A DNA stretch of 34,534 nt from a virus, in IMG/VR virus record IMGVR_UViG_3300030103_003552, positions 543-35,076 of that record; one strand, 5' to 3'. The translations under genes and the position numbers were made by a program. Positions 1 through 8,420 of this stretch are shown piece by piece. Each line of letters opens with the position of its first letter. Positions within the stretch are counted from its first letter, which is position 1. The notes below the pieces were generated by a model. The model had not been told where the DNA came from. It did no database searches and saw only the letters and a list, made by a program, of their open reading frames with translations.

Positions 1-1
1 T

Positions 2-202
2 CTAGGTAAAAACGCTAAGAGACCTTTCTTACATGTTAGATATAGAGCTTCTGAAACAGAAGACAGACGTTACAAGACTTGGATTACTGGTTCTGCTGGT
101 GGTGCTATGACAAGTGATGTAGATAACATGCAAGTAAACTTCTTGTCAGAGAGAGCTGTTTGTACTTTAGGTGCTAACAACTTCTTTATCTTTCAAGAGT
201 AG
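2..202 (+). CDS. probable major capsid protein, C-terminal fragment
   Basis: An open frame enters from the left edge and stops at TAG 200-202, giving the last 66 residues of a protein. It ends in NFLSERAVCTLGANNFFIFQE-type sequence, with a basic and aromatic stretch (HVRYRASETEDRRYKTW) before it. The call as major capsid protein rests on position: it is first in the late block, directly followed by a strong terminator and then by the head, neck and tail genes. The style of the C-terminus agrees with capsid proteins of Bacteroidetes podoviruses. No domain can be proved from so short a fragment; another head protein is possible. Confidence 0.5.
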   Translation, partial: LGKNAKRPFLHVRYRASETEDRRYKTWITGSAGGAMTSDVDNMQVNFLSERAVCTLGANNFFIFQE

Positions 203-219
203 ATAATAAGTGTTTTTTC

Positions 220-245
220 GGGGGGATCTCAAGATCCCCCTTTTT
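220..245 (+). terminator. intrinsic terminator after the capsid gene
   Basis: A perfect 8-bp GC-rich stem (221-228 with 233-240) closes a TCAA tetraloop and is followed by TTTTT at 241-245. It lies 18 bases after the stop of the upstream gene and would uncouple that highly expressed gene from those downstream. Confidence 0.88.
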
Positions 246-266
246 ATAAAATTTAAATCTAATCAA

Positions 267-1019
267 ATGAAAACTACTAGTAAATACGTAGATAAAATCT
301 ACAAACTAACGCGCGAGACTGCGCCACTATCCTTAATTTTAGCGTCAAGACATACACAGAGATTCCCTCTATTGTGGTTTGATGAAAAGACTGGAACAAA
401 TAAAGCGTTGCGCTATGCAAGAAACCAAAACTCACCTTTTCAAGAAGATCAAGATGATAATGCAATATTAGAGCCTATAGTTTTTGAAAATGGTTTTTTA
501 ACGGTGCGTAAAGAAAATCAAGTATTACAAAAATTTTTAGCATATCATCCTGGAAATGGCAGGGTATATGTTGAGGTTGACAAAGCAAAAGATGCAGCAC
601 AAATTGTTGACGACTTAAATGCTGAGGTTGATGCATTAATAGAAGCTAGGCAATTAACTGTAGACCAAGTAGAAAATATTGGAAGAGTTTTATTTCAGCA
701 AGATGTTACATCTATAACTACAGCTGAACTAAGAAGAGATATTCTAGTGTTTGCAAAAAATCAGCCTAAAGATTTTTTATTGTTACTTAAAGATCCAGCA
801 TTAAAATTAAATGCCAAGATCCAATTATTCTTTGATAAAAAGATTTTGCAATTTAGAAATAATAGCAAAGAGGTATGGTTTAACACACCATCTAACAAAA
901 AGAAAATGTTAAATGTGCCTTATCAAGAAGATCCTATATACATAATAGCGTCATTTTTTCAAACCGATGAAGGTTTAGAAGCATTAAAACATTTATCAGG
1001 ATTGGCTAACAACATGTAA
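267..1019 (+). CDS. conserved head-module protein, function unknown
   Basis: A 250-residue soluble protein without signal peptide or membrane segment. The frame is open back to a GTG at 210, but that start lies in the terminator hairpin. The ATG at 267 follows an A-rich leader and is preferred. The sequence has an N-terminal RFPLLWFDEKTG motif and a RYARNQNSPFQ motif at about residues 50-60, then a helical middle (about 110-160) and a Lys-rich C-terminal half. As I recall, similar proteins sit beside the capsid gene in other Bacteroidetes phages. A head completion or decoration role is inferred from position only. The gene is bracketed by two terminators, so its level may be set separately from both neighbours. 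Confidence 0.6.
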   Translation: MKTTSKYVDKIYKLTRETAPLSLILASRHTQRFPLLWFDEKTGTNKALRYARNQNSPFQEDQDDNAILEPIVFENGFLTVRKENQVLQKFLAYHPGNGRVYVEVDKAKDAAQIVDDLNAEVDALIEARQLTVDQVENIGRVLFQQDVTSITTAELRRDILVFAKNQPKDFLLLLKDPALKLNAKIQLFFDKKILQFRNNSKEVWFNTPSNKKKMLNVPYQEDPIYIIASFFQTDEGLEALKHLSGLANNM

Positions 1020-1056
1020 ATCTACTTTAATATCTTTTTTATTTTTTACTATTTAG

Positions 1057-1092
1057 AGAAGGGGTCATGAAAAATTGACCTCTTTTTTTTTT
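1057..1092 (+). terminator. intrinsic terminator overlapping a promoter
   Basis: The stem 1057-1067 pairs with 1076-1086 (core GGTCA/TGACC with one inner GU pair) around the loop TGAAAAAT. A run of ten T at 1083-1092 follows. It lies 38 bases after the stop of the preceding gene. Confidence 0.8.
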
Positions 1093-1103
1093 ACTTATCT
1101 TTG
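1075..1103 (+). promoter_or_regulatory. Bacteroidetes-type promoter for the neck/tail operon
   Basis: TTG at 1075-1077, an 18-nt spacer, then TATCTTTG at 1096-1103, matching the -33/-7 consensus TTG...TAnnTTTG of Bacteroidetes sigma factors. The predicted start of transcription is only about 9 nt before the ATG at 1119. The spacer is the T-run of the preceding terminator. Confidence 0.8.
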
Positions 1104-1118
1104 TGTAAAAGAATAACA

Positions 1119-1829
1119 ATGATAAATTCTGTACGAAATACAGTATTAGCAATTATAAACAAAAATAACTACGGGTATATATCACCAAGTGATTTTAATT
1201 TATTTGCTAAACAAGCACAGTTGGATTTATTTGATGAATACTTTGTTAATTATAACCAGCAAATTAATGAGGAAAATGCTCGCGTTTCAGGTACAGGATA
1301 TGCTGATATAAAAAAAGGATACGAAGAAGTAATAGATTCTTTTTCGGTAACAGCCACTCTTGCACAAAGCGCTGGCAATGTTTATACTTTGCCTGCGGAT
1401 TATTACATAGTAAATAAAATTTTGTGTTCATCAGTGGGACAGTTTAAAGGTGAGGCAGAAAGAGTATCGCAAAGTAAAATTACAATGCTTAATAATTCAC
1501 TGCTCACTGCTCCCTCTACAATTTATCCAGCTTATACTTTAGAAAGCAATTTAGTTACTATATTTCCCTCTACTTTTAACGGGGCTACTGATATTACTTC
1601 TCAGTATATAAGATATCCATTAGACCCTAAGTGGACTTTTACAACAATTGCAGGAGGAGCTCCTATATTTGACCAGAGTCAAGCTGACTTTCAAGATTTT
1701 GAATTACCAATTGATGACGCTAATGATTTAGTGGCTAAAATTTTACAGTATGCAGGTATATCTATTAGAGAAGGCGATATATTTAAATTTGGACAAGTTG
1801 AAGAACAAATGCAAAATCAACAACAATAA
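1119..1829 (+). CDS. neck ring / head-tail connector protein
   Basis: A 236-residue protein. An upstream TTG at 1101 is in frame but lies inside the -7 promoter element, so ATG 1119 is the start. The N-terminal helical part (MINSVRNTVLAIINKNNYGY, then a PSDFNLFAKQAQLDLFDEYF segment) is followed by a beta-rich core containing YTLPADYYIVNKI. A short Gln-rich tail ends the protein. This layout, and the position directly before the second neck protein and the nozzle, match ring/adaptor proteins of crAss-like and flavobacterial podoviruses. It is the first gene of the neck/tail operon and ends 2 nt before the next start. Confidence 0.6.
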   Translation: MINSVRNTVLAIINKNNYGYISPSDFNLFAKQAQLDLFDEYFVNYNQQINEENARVSGTGYADIKKGYEEVIDSFSVTATLAQSAGNVYTLPADYYIVNKILCSSVGQFKGEAERVSQSKITMLNNSLLTAPSTIYPAYTLESNLVTIFPSTFNGATDITSQYIRYPLDPKWTFTTIAGGAPIFDQSQADFQDFELPIDDANDLVAKILQYAGISIREGDIFKFGQVEEQMQNQQQ

Positions 1830-1831
1830 TT

Positions 1832-2746
1832 ATGGCATATATAGATCAAAAAAAATATTATACTAATGATGGAGCGACACCCACTGATTTAAATTGGGGG
1901 TCTTATCAGTATGTAAGTTTAACAGATATTGTCAATAATTTTCTGTTGATGTATAGCGGAAACCATTCTTTAGTTAATAATGAGGACAGGTTTAAAATAT
2001 TATTTCACGCTAAACGAGGTATTCAAGAGCTCAACTATGATGCATTCAAGGAGATAAAATCTTTACAGTTAACGGTATATTCAGATTTAAGATTTGTTTT
2101 ACCTTCTGATTATGTTAATTGGGTTAGAATTTCTTTGTTTAAAAACAATACCATACGACCATTGCTTGAAAACATACAAGTTCAATCAGCCTTATCATAC
2201 GTTCAGTCGGCAACCGCATCTTTTACTTATGACGCAGACGATAATGTCAACACACAAACCTCAAGCCTCAATACCGCAAGAGAAGATGGATCGTTAAATA
2301 GTATTTACTTAAACCAAGCCAACCTAGATCAAGACAATAACCCTCCGTTTAACGAAGATTTTTATGACACTTACATAGGAGCTCGATACGGCCTTAATAC
2401 AGAGACGGCTAACATGAACCCTACCTTTACGATAGATAAGAAAGCAGGGGTGATTAATTTCGATTCTACTATGGCAAATGAACAATGCATATTAGAATAC
2501 ATTTCAGATGGCATGGAAGGTGGGGATGATTCTTTAATTACCTTAAACAAGTTATTCGAGGACTATATATATGCCTATATAAAATACGCGATATTAAATA
2601 ACAAATTTGGAGTACAGGAATATATAATAAACAGAGCAAGAAAAGATAAAACAGCATTATTAAGAAATGCAAAAATACGGTTAAGTAATATTCACCCAGG
2701 GCGTTTGTTGATGAACATGAGAGGGGAAAACAAGTGGCTAAAATAA
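1832..2746 (+). CDS. neck ring / tail tubular (gatekeeper-type) protein
   Basis: A 304-residue protein with the segment NNFLLMYSGNHSLVNNEDRF near residue 35, followed by HAKRGIQELNYDAFKEIK and RFVLPSDYVNWVRISL. I recognise this combination as typical of neck proteins in Bacteroidetes podoviruses, which belong to the group of tail tubular protein A/P22 gp4-like connectors. The C-terminus is helical and basic (INRARKDKTALLRNAKIRL). The start ATG lies 2 nt after the previous stop, and the stop abuts the nozzle gene, so the three are probably co-translated. Confidence 0.68.
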   Translation: MAYIDQKKYYTNDGATPTDLNWGSYQYVSLTDIVNNFLLMYSGNHSLVNNEDRFKILFHAKRGIQELNYDAFKEIKSLQLTVYSDLRFVLPSDYVNWVRISLFKNNTIRPLLENIQVQSALSYVQSATASFTYDADDNVNTQTSSLNTAREDGSLNSIYLNQANLDQDNNPPFNEDFYDTYIGARYGLNTETANMNPTFTIDKKAGVINFDSTMANEQCILEYISDGMEGGDDSLITLNKLFEDYIYAYIKYAILNNKFGVQEYIINRARKDKTALLRNAKIRLSNIHPGRLLMNMRGENKWLK

Positions 2747-2747
2747 A

Positions 2748-3830
2748 ATGGCAAACACACAAAGAAATTTTGTATTAGGGCGAATGAATAAAAGCCTTGA
2801 CGAAAGGCTGCTACCTAACGGCGAATATGTAGATGCGTTAAATTTAAGATTAGGGTCAACAGAGGAATCTGAAGTAGGTTCGGTAGAAAACGCAAAAGGA
2901 AATACACAACTTTCAGAATTATATTTTATTGATCCTGTAACTCTTACTAATACTCCATTAAGCTCAGAAGCTAGAACAATTGGTGTTTATGAAGACGGAG
3001 CAAATGAAACTTTGTATTGGTTTGTGCATGATTCAAACTTTCCAATAGGTGACACAGGCAAGATCGATATGATAGTCTCTTTAAATGTGTTAACAGGATT
3101 TTTAAAATATCATGTCATAAGCATTGACGATGGCTCTGGTATAAACACTACATTAAATTTTAACCCACAGTTTTTAATTACTGGCACCAATAAGGTTGGT
3201 GATTTACTTTTTTTTACAGATTTTTTAAATCCACCTAGAGTTATAAACGTAAAAAATTCATACAGTGAGCCGATTGTTTCCACTTTTACTAACGGAACAA
3301 CAACAGCTTTTGCTTTTACAGCAGGCACAATAACTCAACTTGGAATCATCTCAATCGGGTTTCATCAAGGTACCGTATTGGGTTGTCCAGGCCCTTCAAA
3401 CGCTATAGGAGCAGGAGCGGCGCCAACCACAACTCAAATTGATTTACCTGGGACGGGCTGTTACACAGGAACAGTAACAACTTTTGGTGTACCGGGGCCA
3501 ACTGTTGTACCTCCCTTAACAAAAGGTTTCGGGATTCAAGGCGCAAATACGGCATCAGGATTTGCGTTAACACAATTTATTACTAATAGTGACGGGAGTG
3601 CAACTTTTGGACTTATCATGTCTAGCGGCGGGGGCAATCCAGGCACTGGAAAGATGAAGGGTGATATTACAGGAAGTGATGGTTCAAGCGGAACTTATGT
3701 AGCTAGATATGCCCCGACCGCACAATATGTTGATGAAAGTAACGCCTCTCAGAACCCAGAGTCTGTAGGAAAGCTGAAATTAACAGGCATCACATTAATA
3801 GATGGTGTAACATATACAATAACAATATAA
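2748..3830 (+). CDS. tail nozzle (muzzle/stabilisation) protein, N-terminal part
   Basis: A 360-residue protein. Residues 1-190 match the start of the nozzle proteins of crAss-like and P22 gp10/T7 gp12-like phages: an N-terminal FVLGRMNKSLDERLLPNGEY motif, then DALNLRLGSTE, and later NPPRVINVKNSY. Residues of about 190-360 are Gly/Thr/Ser-rich, beta-type sequence that I do not recognise from nozzle proteins. Their end, and the stop, come where homologs continue into the next propeller blade. The next ORF starts 1 nt after the stop, in another frame, and resumes the nozzle sequence. The two products probably assemble together in the tail. Confidence 0.65.
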   Translation: MANTQRNFVLGRMNKSLDERLLPNGEYVDALNLRLGSTEESEVGSVENAKGNTQLSELYFIDPVTLTNTPLSSEARTIGVYEDGANETLYWFVHDSNFPIGDTGKIDMIVSLNVLTGFLKYHVISIDDGSGINTTLNFNPQFLITGTNKVGDLLFFTDFLNPPRVINVKNSYSEPIVSTFTNGTTTAFAFTAGTITQLGIISIGFHQGTVLGCPGPSNAIGAGAAPTTTQIDLPGTGCYTGTVTTFGVPGPTVVPPLTKGFGIQGANTASGFALTQFITNSDGSATFGLIMSSGGGNPGTGKMKGDITGSDGSSGTYVARYAPTAQYVDESNASQNPESVGKLKLTGITLIDGVTYTITI

Positions 3831-3831
3831 T

Positions 3832-6800
3832 ATGTCTTACATAGATCAGTTTAGCGCAGAAAGTATTTTGGTAATTAAAAAGCCGCCCACTTCTGCGCCT
3901 TCTATTGTAACCTCAACTGTTGCCGACGGCACAGTATTTTTAGAAGACAGGTTTATTTGTTTTGCATATCGCTATGAGTATCAAAATGGAGAGTTTTCAG
4001 CAACGTCACAGTTTAGTGCGCCCGCATTTCAAGCAGGGGTATATAGGTTTAGTGAGTCGAGTTTTCTTAATGAGGGGATGCTAAACACAGCAAACGTAGT
4101 CCAAGTTACATTTGATACTGGTGGACCCTTAGTTGTTGCAATACAATTATTGTATAAGGACATGAGCGACCCTACAATAAAAATTATAGAGACCATCAAT
4201 AAAGCTGAGCAAGGGTTAGGAGATAACAACTCTTTTACATTTACCTTTGACGACCAAAAAATATTTACAGTATTGCCTGAGTTTGAAATACTAAGGCTTT
4301 ATGACAATGTACCTTTAAAAGCACAAGCACAGACTTTGATGGGAAACCGCTTAGTCTATGGTAATTATTTTGAGGGTTATAATTTAAAAGACAGACAAAA
4401 TAACGCAATAAATTTTACATATAATTTAACGTTATCGTCTTCTGAAGTAAATCAAACAGGTTTAGTAGAAACTATAGGTGATGGATATTATACTTATGGC
4501 CAAACAGCGACCAAAACAAATTCTATATTTTTTATAGATTTAAGTAGCTTACCTCTACGAGCAGGTTCTACAATATCATGGACAGTTAACTTTACTCATT
4601 TAAGTTTTTACACTTCTGCGGGATCGGCACCTACAGCACTTACGCCTGTTACTGAAATAGGGTTTTCATATACTTTAATCAAAGACTATGCTACTGTTTA
4701 TGATTTAGCTACTGATTCACATTTTCAAGATAGTATAGGTACATCTAGCAATGTACAAACTGTTGGCAATGCATGTAATGGTTTTACTTTTAGTGATGTA
4801 TTTAACTGTTCAATACCATCAACACTAGGGGCTTTTGCTAAAACTGAAAGTGGTATAACTGCAGCAACTCAAGGTTTTGCTATACAATCAGTTCCTAGCG
4901 GACCAAATGATACTAGAATTGGTCTACAACTATTGGCAATGAAATGGGTTGATGGAGTAAATGTAACTTATGAATATTATCAAGTTTTAAGCGCTGAGTC
5001 TTTTTTAAGGACGACAAATAATAATTTTAGCTTACACAGTAATAGAGACTATGAGATTGGTATTGTATATATGGATGATTTCAATCGTTCCTCTACAGCT
5101 TTAGTTGGGCCTTTAAACACCACTCACGTTCCTTGTCAGAACTCAGTTTTTTTAAATGGTATTACAGTAAACATACCAGGTGGCCAAGCAGGCGGAGCTC
5201 CTGCTCAACATGCTCCATATTGGGCAACAAGATATAAGTTTTGTATTAAGTCTAGTAAGTCTACATACGAGACAATTTACGTGTCAAGTTTTGTTAAAGA
5301 AGACAATACAGCACCAGTTTATTTTTTACTTGAAGGAGAGAATGCAAACAAAGTAGAAGAGGGTGACCGTCTAATAGTTAAAAAAGATTCCTCAGGAGCT
5401 TTAAGAAACTGTGCTACAGCGGTGGTTTTAGAAAAGCAGGCTCAATTAAAAGGGTTTATTGAATTTACAGATCCTTTAAATCCATCAGGTCCCAAGTTAC
5501 AAGCGCCTCCTGGAACTTATATGAAAATGATACCAACTAATTTTGCGGTATCTTCAGTAACAAATCCTATTATTACTTACGGTAACATAAGCGGACCTAA
5601 TGTAAAAAACGACCACTACCCAAAAGTTTTTTATCCCGTTACTATACCTAATCCAGCAGGTTCAGGAGCCACTGCGAATATATCTTATGATATACCAGAG
5701 AATAGTTCTGTCAAAATAAAAATTAAATCAACAAGACCAGGGGGAAAATCATCGGCCCCATGTGAAAATTTAGTTTGGTCATATGAGCAAGATATAATTG
5801 CTAGTGCAACTTTTGCAAACTTTAAAGAGTTTTTTGATGGAGAGGGATTAGGAGTTTTAACTTCAGGAGCTATACAAAAAAACTCTCTGTTTCAGTTAGG
5901 TAATCCTGCTGAAGAGCTGTCTTTTGATAATGGCACCAACATTCAGTATAACAACTCAACATTGCAAGTCGCTCGTGACCCTGTAGATGGAGATATATCT
6001 CAAGGTGTTCAATCATTCTTTTTTAGATTTATTGAAAACACTAATACTGGTGAAATATTCTTAGGAGTGAGTGGTGGTAGAGAGTGTCCTGGTAGAGGTG
6101 ACTCAAGACTAGATGTAGAGATAGAGGTTATAAGGGCTCAAGCTTCAGTTGTTTTTGAAACCCAGCCTTTAGACGCGCTGCCTGATGTATGGTTTGAAAA
6201 TGAGAAGTCTTTTGGAGTCGATTCGCTTGGACAGCATTTGGGAAGTATTCAAAATCAAATTATTGATATTGACAACTCAGGGGTAGTTACAGCTCAAGAC
6301 GCTATCGTAGAAACAGGATTTACAAATTGTATAGCTTTCGGAGACGGTATAGAAAGTTATAAAATTAGGGACTCTATAACAGGAAAGGGTCTAACTTTTG
6401 GAAATAGGACCACTACTACATCATCTCAAATTTATAAAGAAGCACATAGGTTTTCTGATTTAACATACAGTGGTGTGTTTAACGATGAAAGTAACGTAAA
6501 TAAACTAAATGAATTTAACCTAGGCTTGGCAAACTTTAGCCCCTTAGAAGATTCATTTGGTCCAATAAGAAAACTTTATTCAAGACGTACCGACATCCTT
6601 ACTTTACAAGAAGACAGAATATCTTATGTTCCTGTCGGAAAGGATCTTTTAACAGATGCAGCTGGAGGGGGAGCACTTACTAGTGTACCTCAAGTTTTAG
6701 GTGTTCAGATAGCAAGAGATGAAGAGTATGGTATAAGTAATAATCCTGAAAGTTTTGCTGTATGGGGATACGATAAATATTTCGTTGACTCAAAACGTGG

Positions 6801-8409
6801 AGCTGTTATTAGATTAAGAGGAGGTTCTAGTGGTCAAGAAGAGCTTTCTGTAATATCTGAAAGAGGCATGAGAGGGTGGTTTAGAGATTTCTTTATAAAT
6901 TCTTTAGGTACTCAAAAGCTAGGTGGTTATGACCCTTATACTAATGAGTTTGTGTTAGCGGGTAACTTGCAAAACACTTTCGATTTCAGACTATGTTTAG
7001 GGTGTGATGTAGCCGAAAATTTAGTTCTTGAACCTGGCAAAAGAACCATTTATTGTGTTGATGTAGGTCAAGATGTAGGACAAGTTACTGTTAGTTACAT
7101 AATACCAGATGCTTCAGACGATAATATTATAACTGAAATAGACACACCTACAGGAGCTGGTTTACAAATAATGGAAACAGAAGCGGGAATATCTCCTATA
7201 GTAACTGAAGACACTAACACTGGTGTAGGATATACTTTTAATGCTTATTATAATGGTGTAAAATATACTAGCGGACTTGTCTTTGTGAGTGGTAGTTTTA
7301 CCATACCAAAAAACAATGTCAATGAGTCAGAGGTAACTATTGAAGCCACAACAAATGCTAGTGTTGCAGATAGTGCAGAGGTTACTGTAAGTTGCCCAGA
7401 ACAAAACTTAATTACCGTTTATAACATAGCCCTAACAAATAACGGTGACGCTCTTAAAACAATTCATAATGAATATAGATGGACCGATAACGTATTAAGT
7501 TCACCTCTAGAATCTAACTTAGTTACATTTGCAAGCGGTACTAATCCCGTAGTTTCACAGTATTATACTATACAAGGTGCCTTAGGTTCAAATGCAGTAC
7601 CAGATGAAGGATCTTTAGTGTCTATTATAAGCAACAAATTTAGCTCTGATACTTTTGATTTTAATATTACTACTAACAAATTGAGATTTTTACGAAGCGC
7701 AACTGTTTACAACAACACAACAGCAGATATAAACGCATTAGTATCTGCATCAACAGAAGCGACACCTATTGTAACTACAGCAGGGTCTAATTATGCTACA
7801 TTCACGATGCCAACTATGACGACGGCAGATAATAATCTTTATTTGATTTGGGATTATAGAACAATAACAGCCATAACTCTTTGTCAAAACACTACAGACT
7901 TTGGAGCATTAGCAGAGTTCAACTCTTGTTGTTCATGCGCACCACCAGCACCCACAACTCCATGTTCTCAAGCTGTTGGATATACAGGAGGTCAGAGTTA
8001 TCCTGATAGGCGTAATATAGAATTAGGATCAGGTACTGGAACAGTTACTGTAGAGTTTAGGGGTCAAACAGTACCTGATAGAATGATAGTAAAATTTGAT
8101 GGAGTTACAGTTATTGATAGTCAATATCATGGTGGACAATCACAAATTCCTAACTTGCATCAAGAATTGTCAGGCACTGACCCTAACACTGGAAGTCCTT
8201 ATGTAGAGCCCACTTCAGGCAATGCCTACGCACCAAATGGAACAGCTCCATTGCCGACTGTAGCGAATGGAGGATTCATACAAGGAACGCAAAATGTATA
8301 TAAAACATTTACGTTTAATAAAAATACAGCCACTACTACATGTCAAGTAGAGGTATATGGTCCTCTTAGCGGAACAGCATATGATGTTAATGTCTCATGC
8401 CCAACATAA
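3832..8409 (+). CDS. tail nozzle (muzzle) protein, main C-terminal part
   Basis: A 1525-residue virion protein. Near the N-terminus LVIKKPP and LEDRFICFAYRYEYQNGEFS are typical of the propeller region of Bacteroidetes-phage nozzle proteins. The central segment (about residues 830-1030; AFGDGIESYKIRDSITGKGL, then KLNEFNLGLANF and RTDILTLQEDRISYVPVGK) is the most conserved part of this family. Residues 812-823 form an EF-hand/dockerin-like calcium loop (D812, D814, S816, G817, D823). The C-terminal third is beta-rich, with Ig-like character and a Cys cluster (NSCCSCAPP at about residue 1365) before a final beta domain. With the preceding ORF it would make the tube or nozzle at the end of a short tail. 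Confidence 0.72.
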   Translation: MSYIDQFSAESILVIKKPPTSAPSIVTSTVADGTVFLEDRFICFAYRYEYQNGEFSATSQFSAPAFQAGVYRFSESSFLNEGMLNTANVVQVTFDTGGPLVVAIQLLYKDMSDPTIKIIETINKAEQGLGDNNSFTFTFDDQKIFTVLPEFEILRLYDNVPLKAQAQTLMGNRLVYGNYFEGYNLKDRQNNAINFTYNLTLSSSEVNQTGLVETIGDGYYTYGQTATKTNSIFFIDLSSLPLRAGSTISWTVNFTHLSFYTSAGSAPTALTPVTEIGFSYTLIKDYATVYDLATDSHFQDSIGTSSNVQTVGNACNGFTFSDVFNCSIPSTLGAFAKTESGITAATQGFAIQSVPSGPNDTRIGLQLLAMKWVDGVNVTYEYYQVLSAESFLRTTNNNFSLHSNRDYEIGIVYMDDFNRSSTALVGPLNTTHVPCQNSVFLNGITVNIPGGQAGGAPAQHAPYWATRYKFCIKSSKSTYETIYVSSFVKEDNTAPVYFLLEGENANKVEEGDRLIVKKDSSGALRNCATAVVLEKQAQLKGFIEFTDPLNPSGPKLQAPPGTYMKMIPTNFAVSSVTNPIITYGNISGPNVKNDHYPKVFYPVTIPNPAGSGATANISYDIPENSSVKIKIKSTRPGGKSSAPCENLVWSYEQDIIASATFANFKEFFDGEGLGVLTSGAIQKNSLFQLGNPAEELSFDNGTNIQYNNSTLQVARDPVDGDISQGVQSFFFRFIENTNTGEIFLGVSGGRECPGRGDSRLDVEIEVIRAQASVVFETQPLDALPDVWFENEKSFGVDSLGQHLGSIQNQIIDIDNSGVVTAQDAIVETGFTNCIAFGDGIESYKIRDSITGKGLTFGNRTTTTSSQIYKEAHRFSDLTYSGVFNDESNVNKLNEFNLGLANFSPLEDSFGPIRKLYSRRTDILTLQEDRISYVPVGKDLLTDAAGGGALTSVPQVLGVQIARDEEYGISNNPESFAVWGYDKYFVDSKRGAVIRLRGGSSGQEELSVISERGMRGWFRDFFINSLGTQKLGGYDPYTNEFVLAGNLQNTFDFRLCLGCDVAENLVLEPGKRTIYCVDVGQDVGQVTVSYIIPDASDDNIITEIDTPTGAGLQIMETEAGISPIVTEDTNTGVGYTFNAYYNGVKYTSGLVFVSGSFTIPKNNVNESEVTIEATTNASVADSAEVTVSCPEQNLITVYNIALTNNGDALKTIHNEYRWTDNVLSSPLESNLVTFASGTNPVVSQYYTIQGALGSNAVPDEGSLVSIISNKFSSDTFDFNITTNKLRFLRSATVYNNTTADINALVSASTEATPIVTTAGSNYATFTMPTMTTADNNLYLIWDYRTITAITLCQNTTDFGALAEFNSCCSCAPPAPTTPCSQAVGYTGGQSYPDRRNIELGSGTGTVTVEFRGQTVPDRMIVKFDGVTVIDSQYHGGQSQIPNLHQELSGTDPNTGSPYVEPTSGNAYAPNGTAPLPTVANGGFIQGTQNVYKTFTFNKNTATTTCQVEVYGPLSGTAYDVNVSCPT

Positions 8410-8420
8410 AATATTAAAAA

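Noticed and set aside
210-266. GTG start at 210 for the head-module gene
   Set aside because: The extension encodes the terminator hairpin; the ATG at 267 has a normal leader.
3300-3830. Intein or homing element between the two nozzle ORFs
   Set aside because: No Cys/Ser start with His-Asn end, no endonuclease motif; the segment looks like a structural beta domain.
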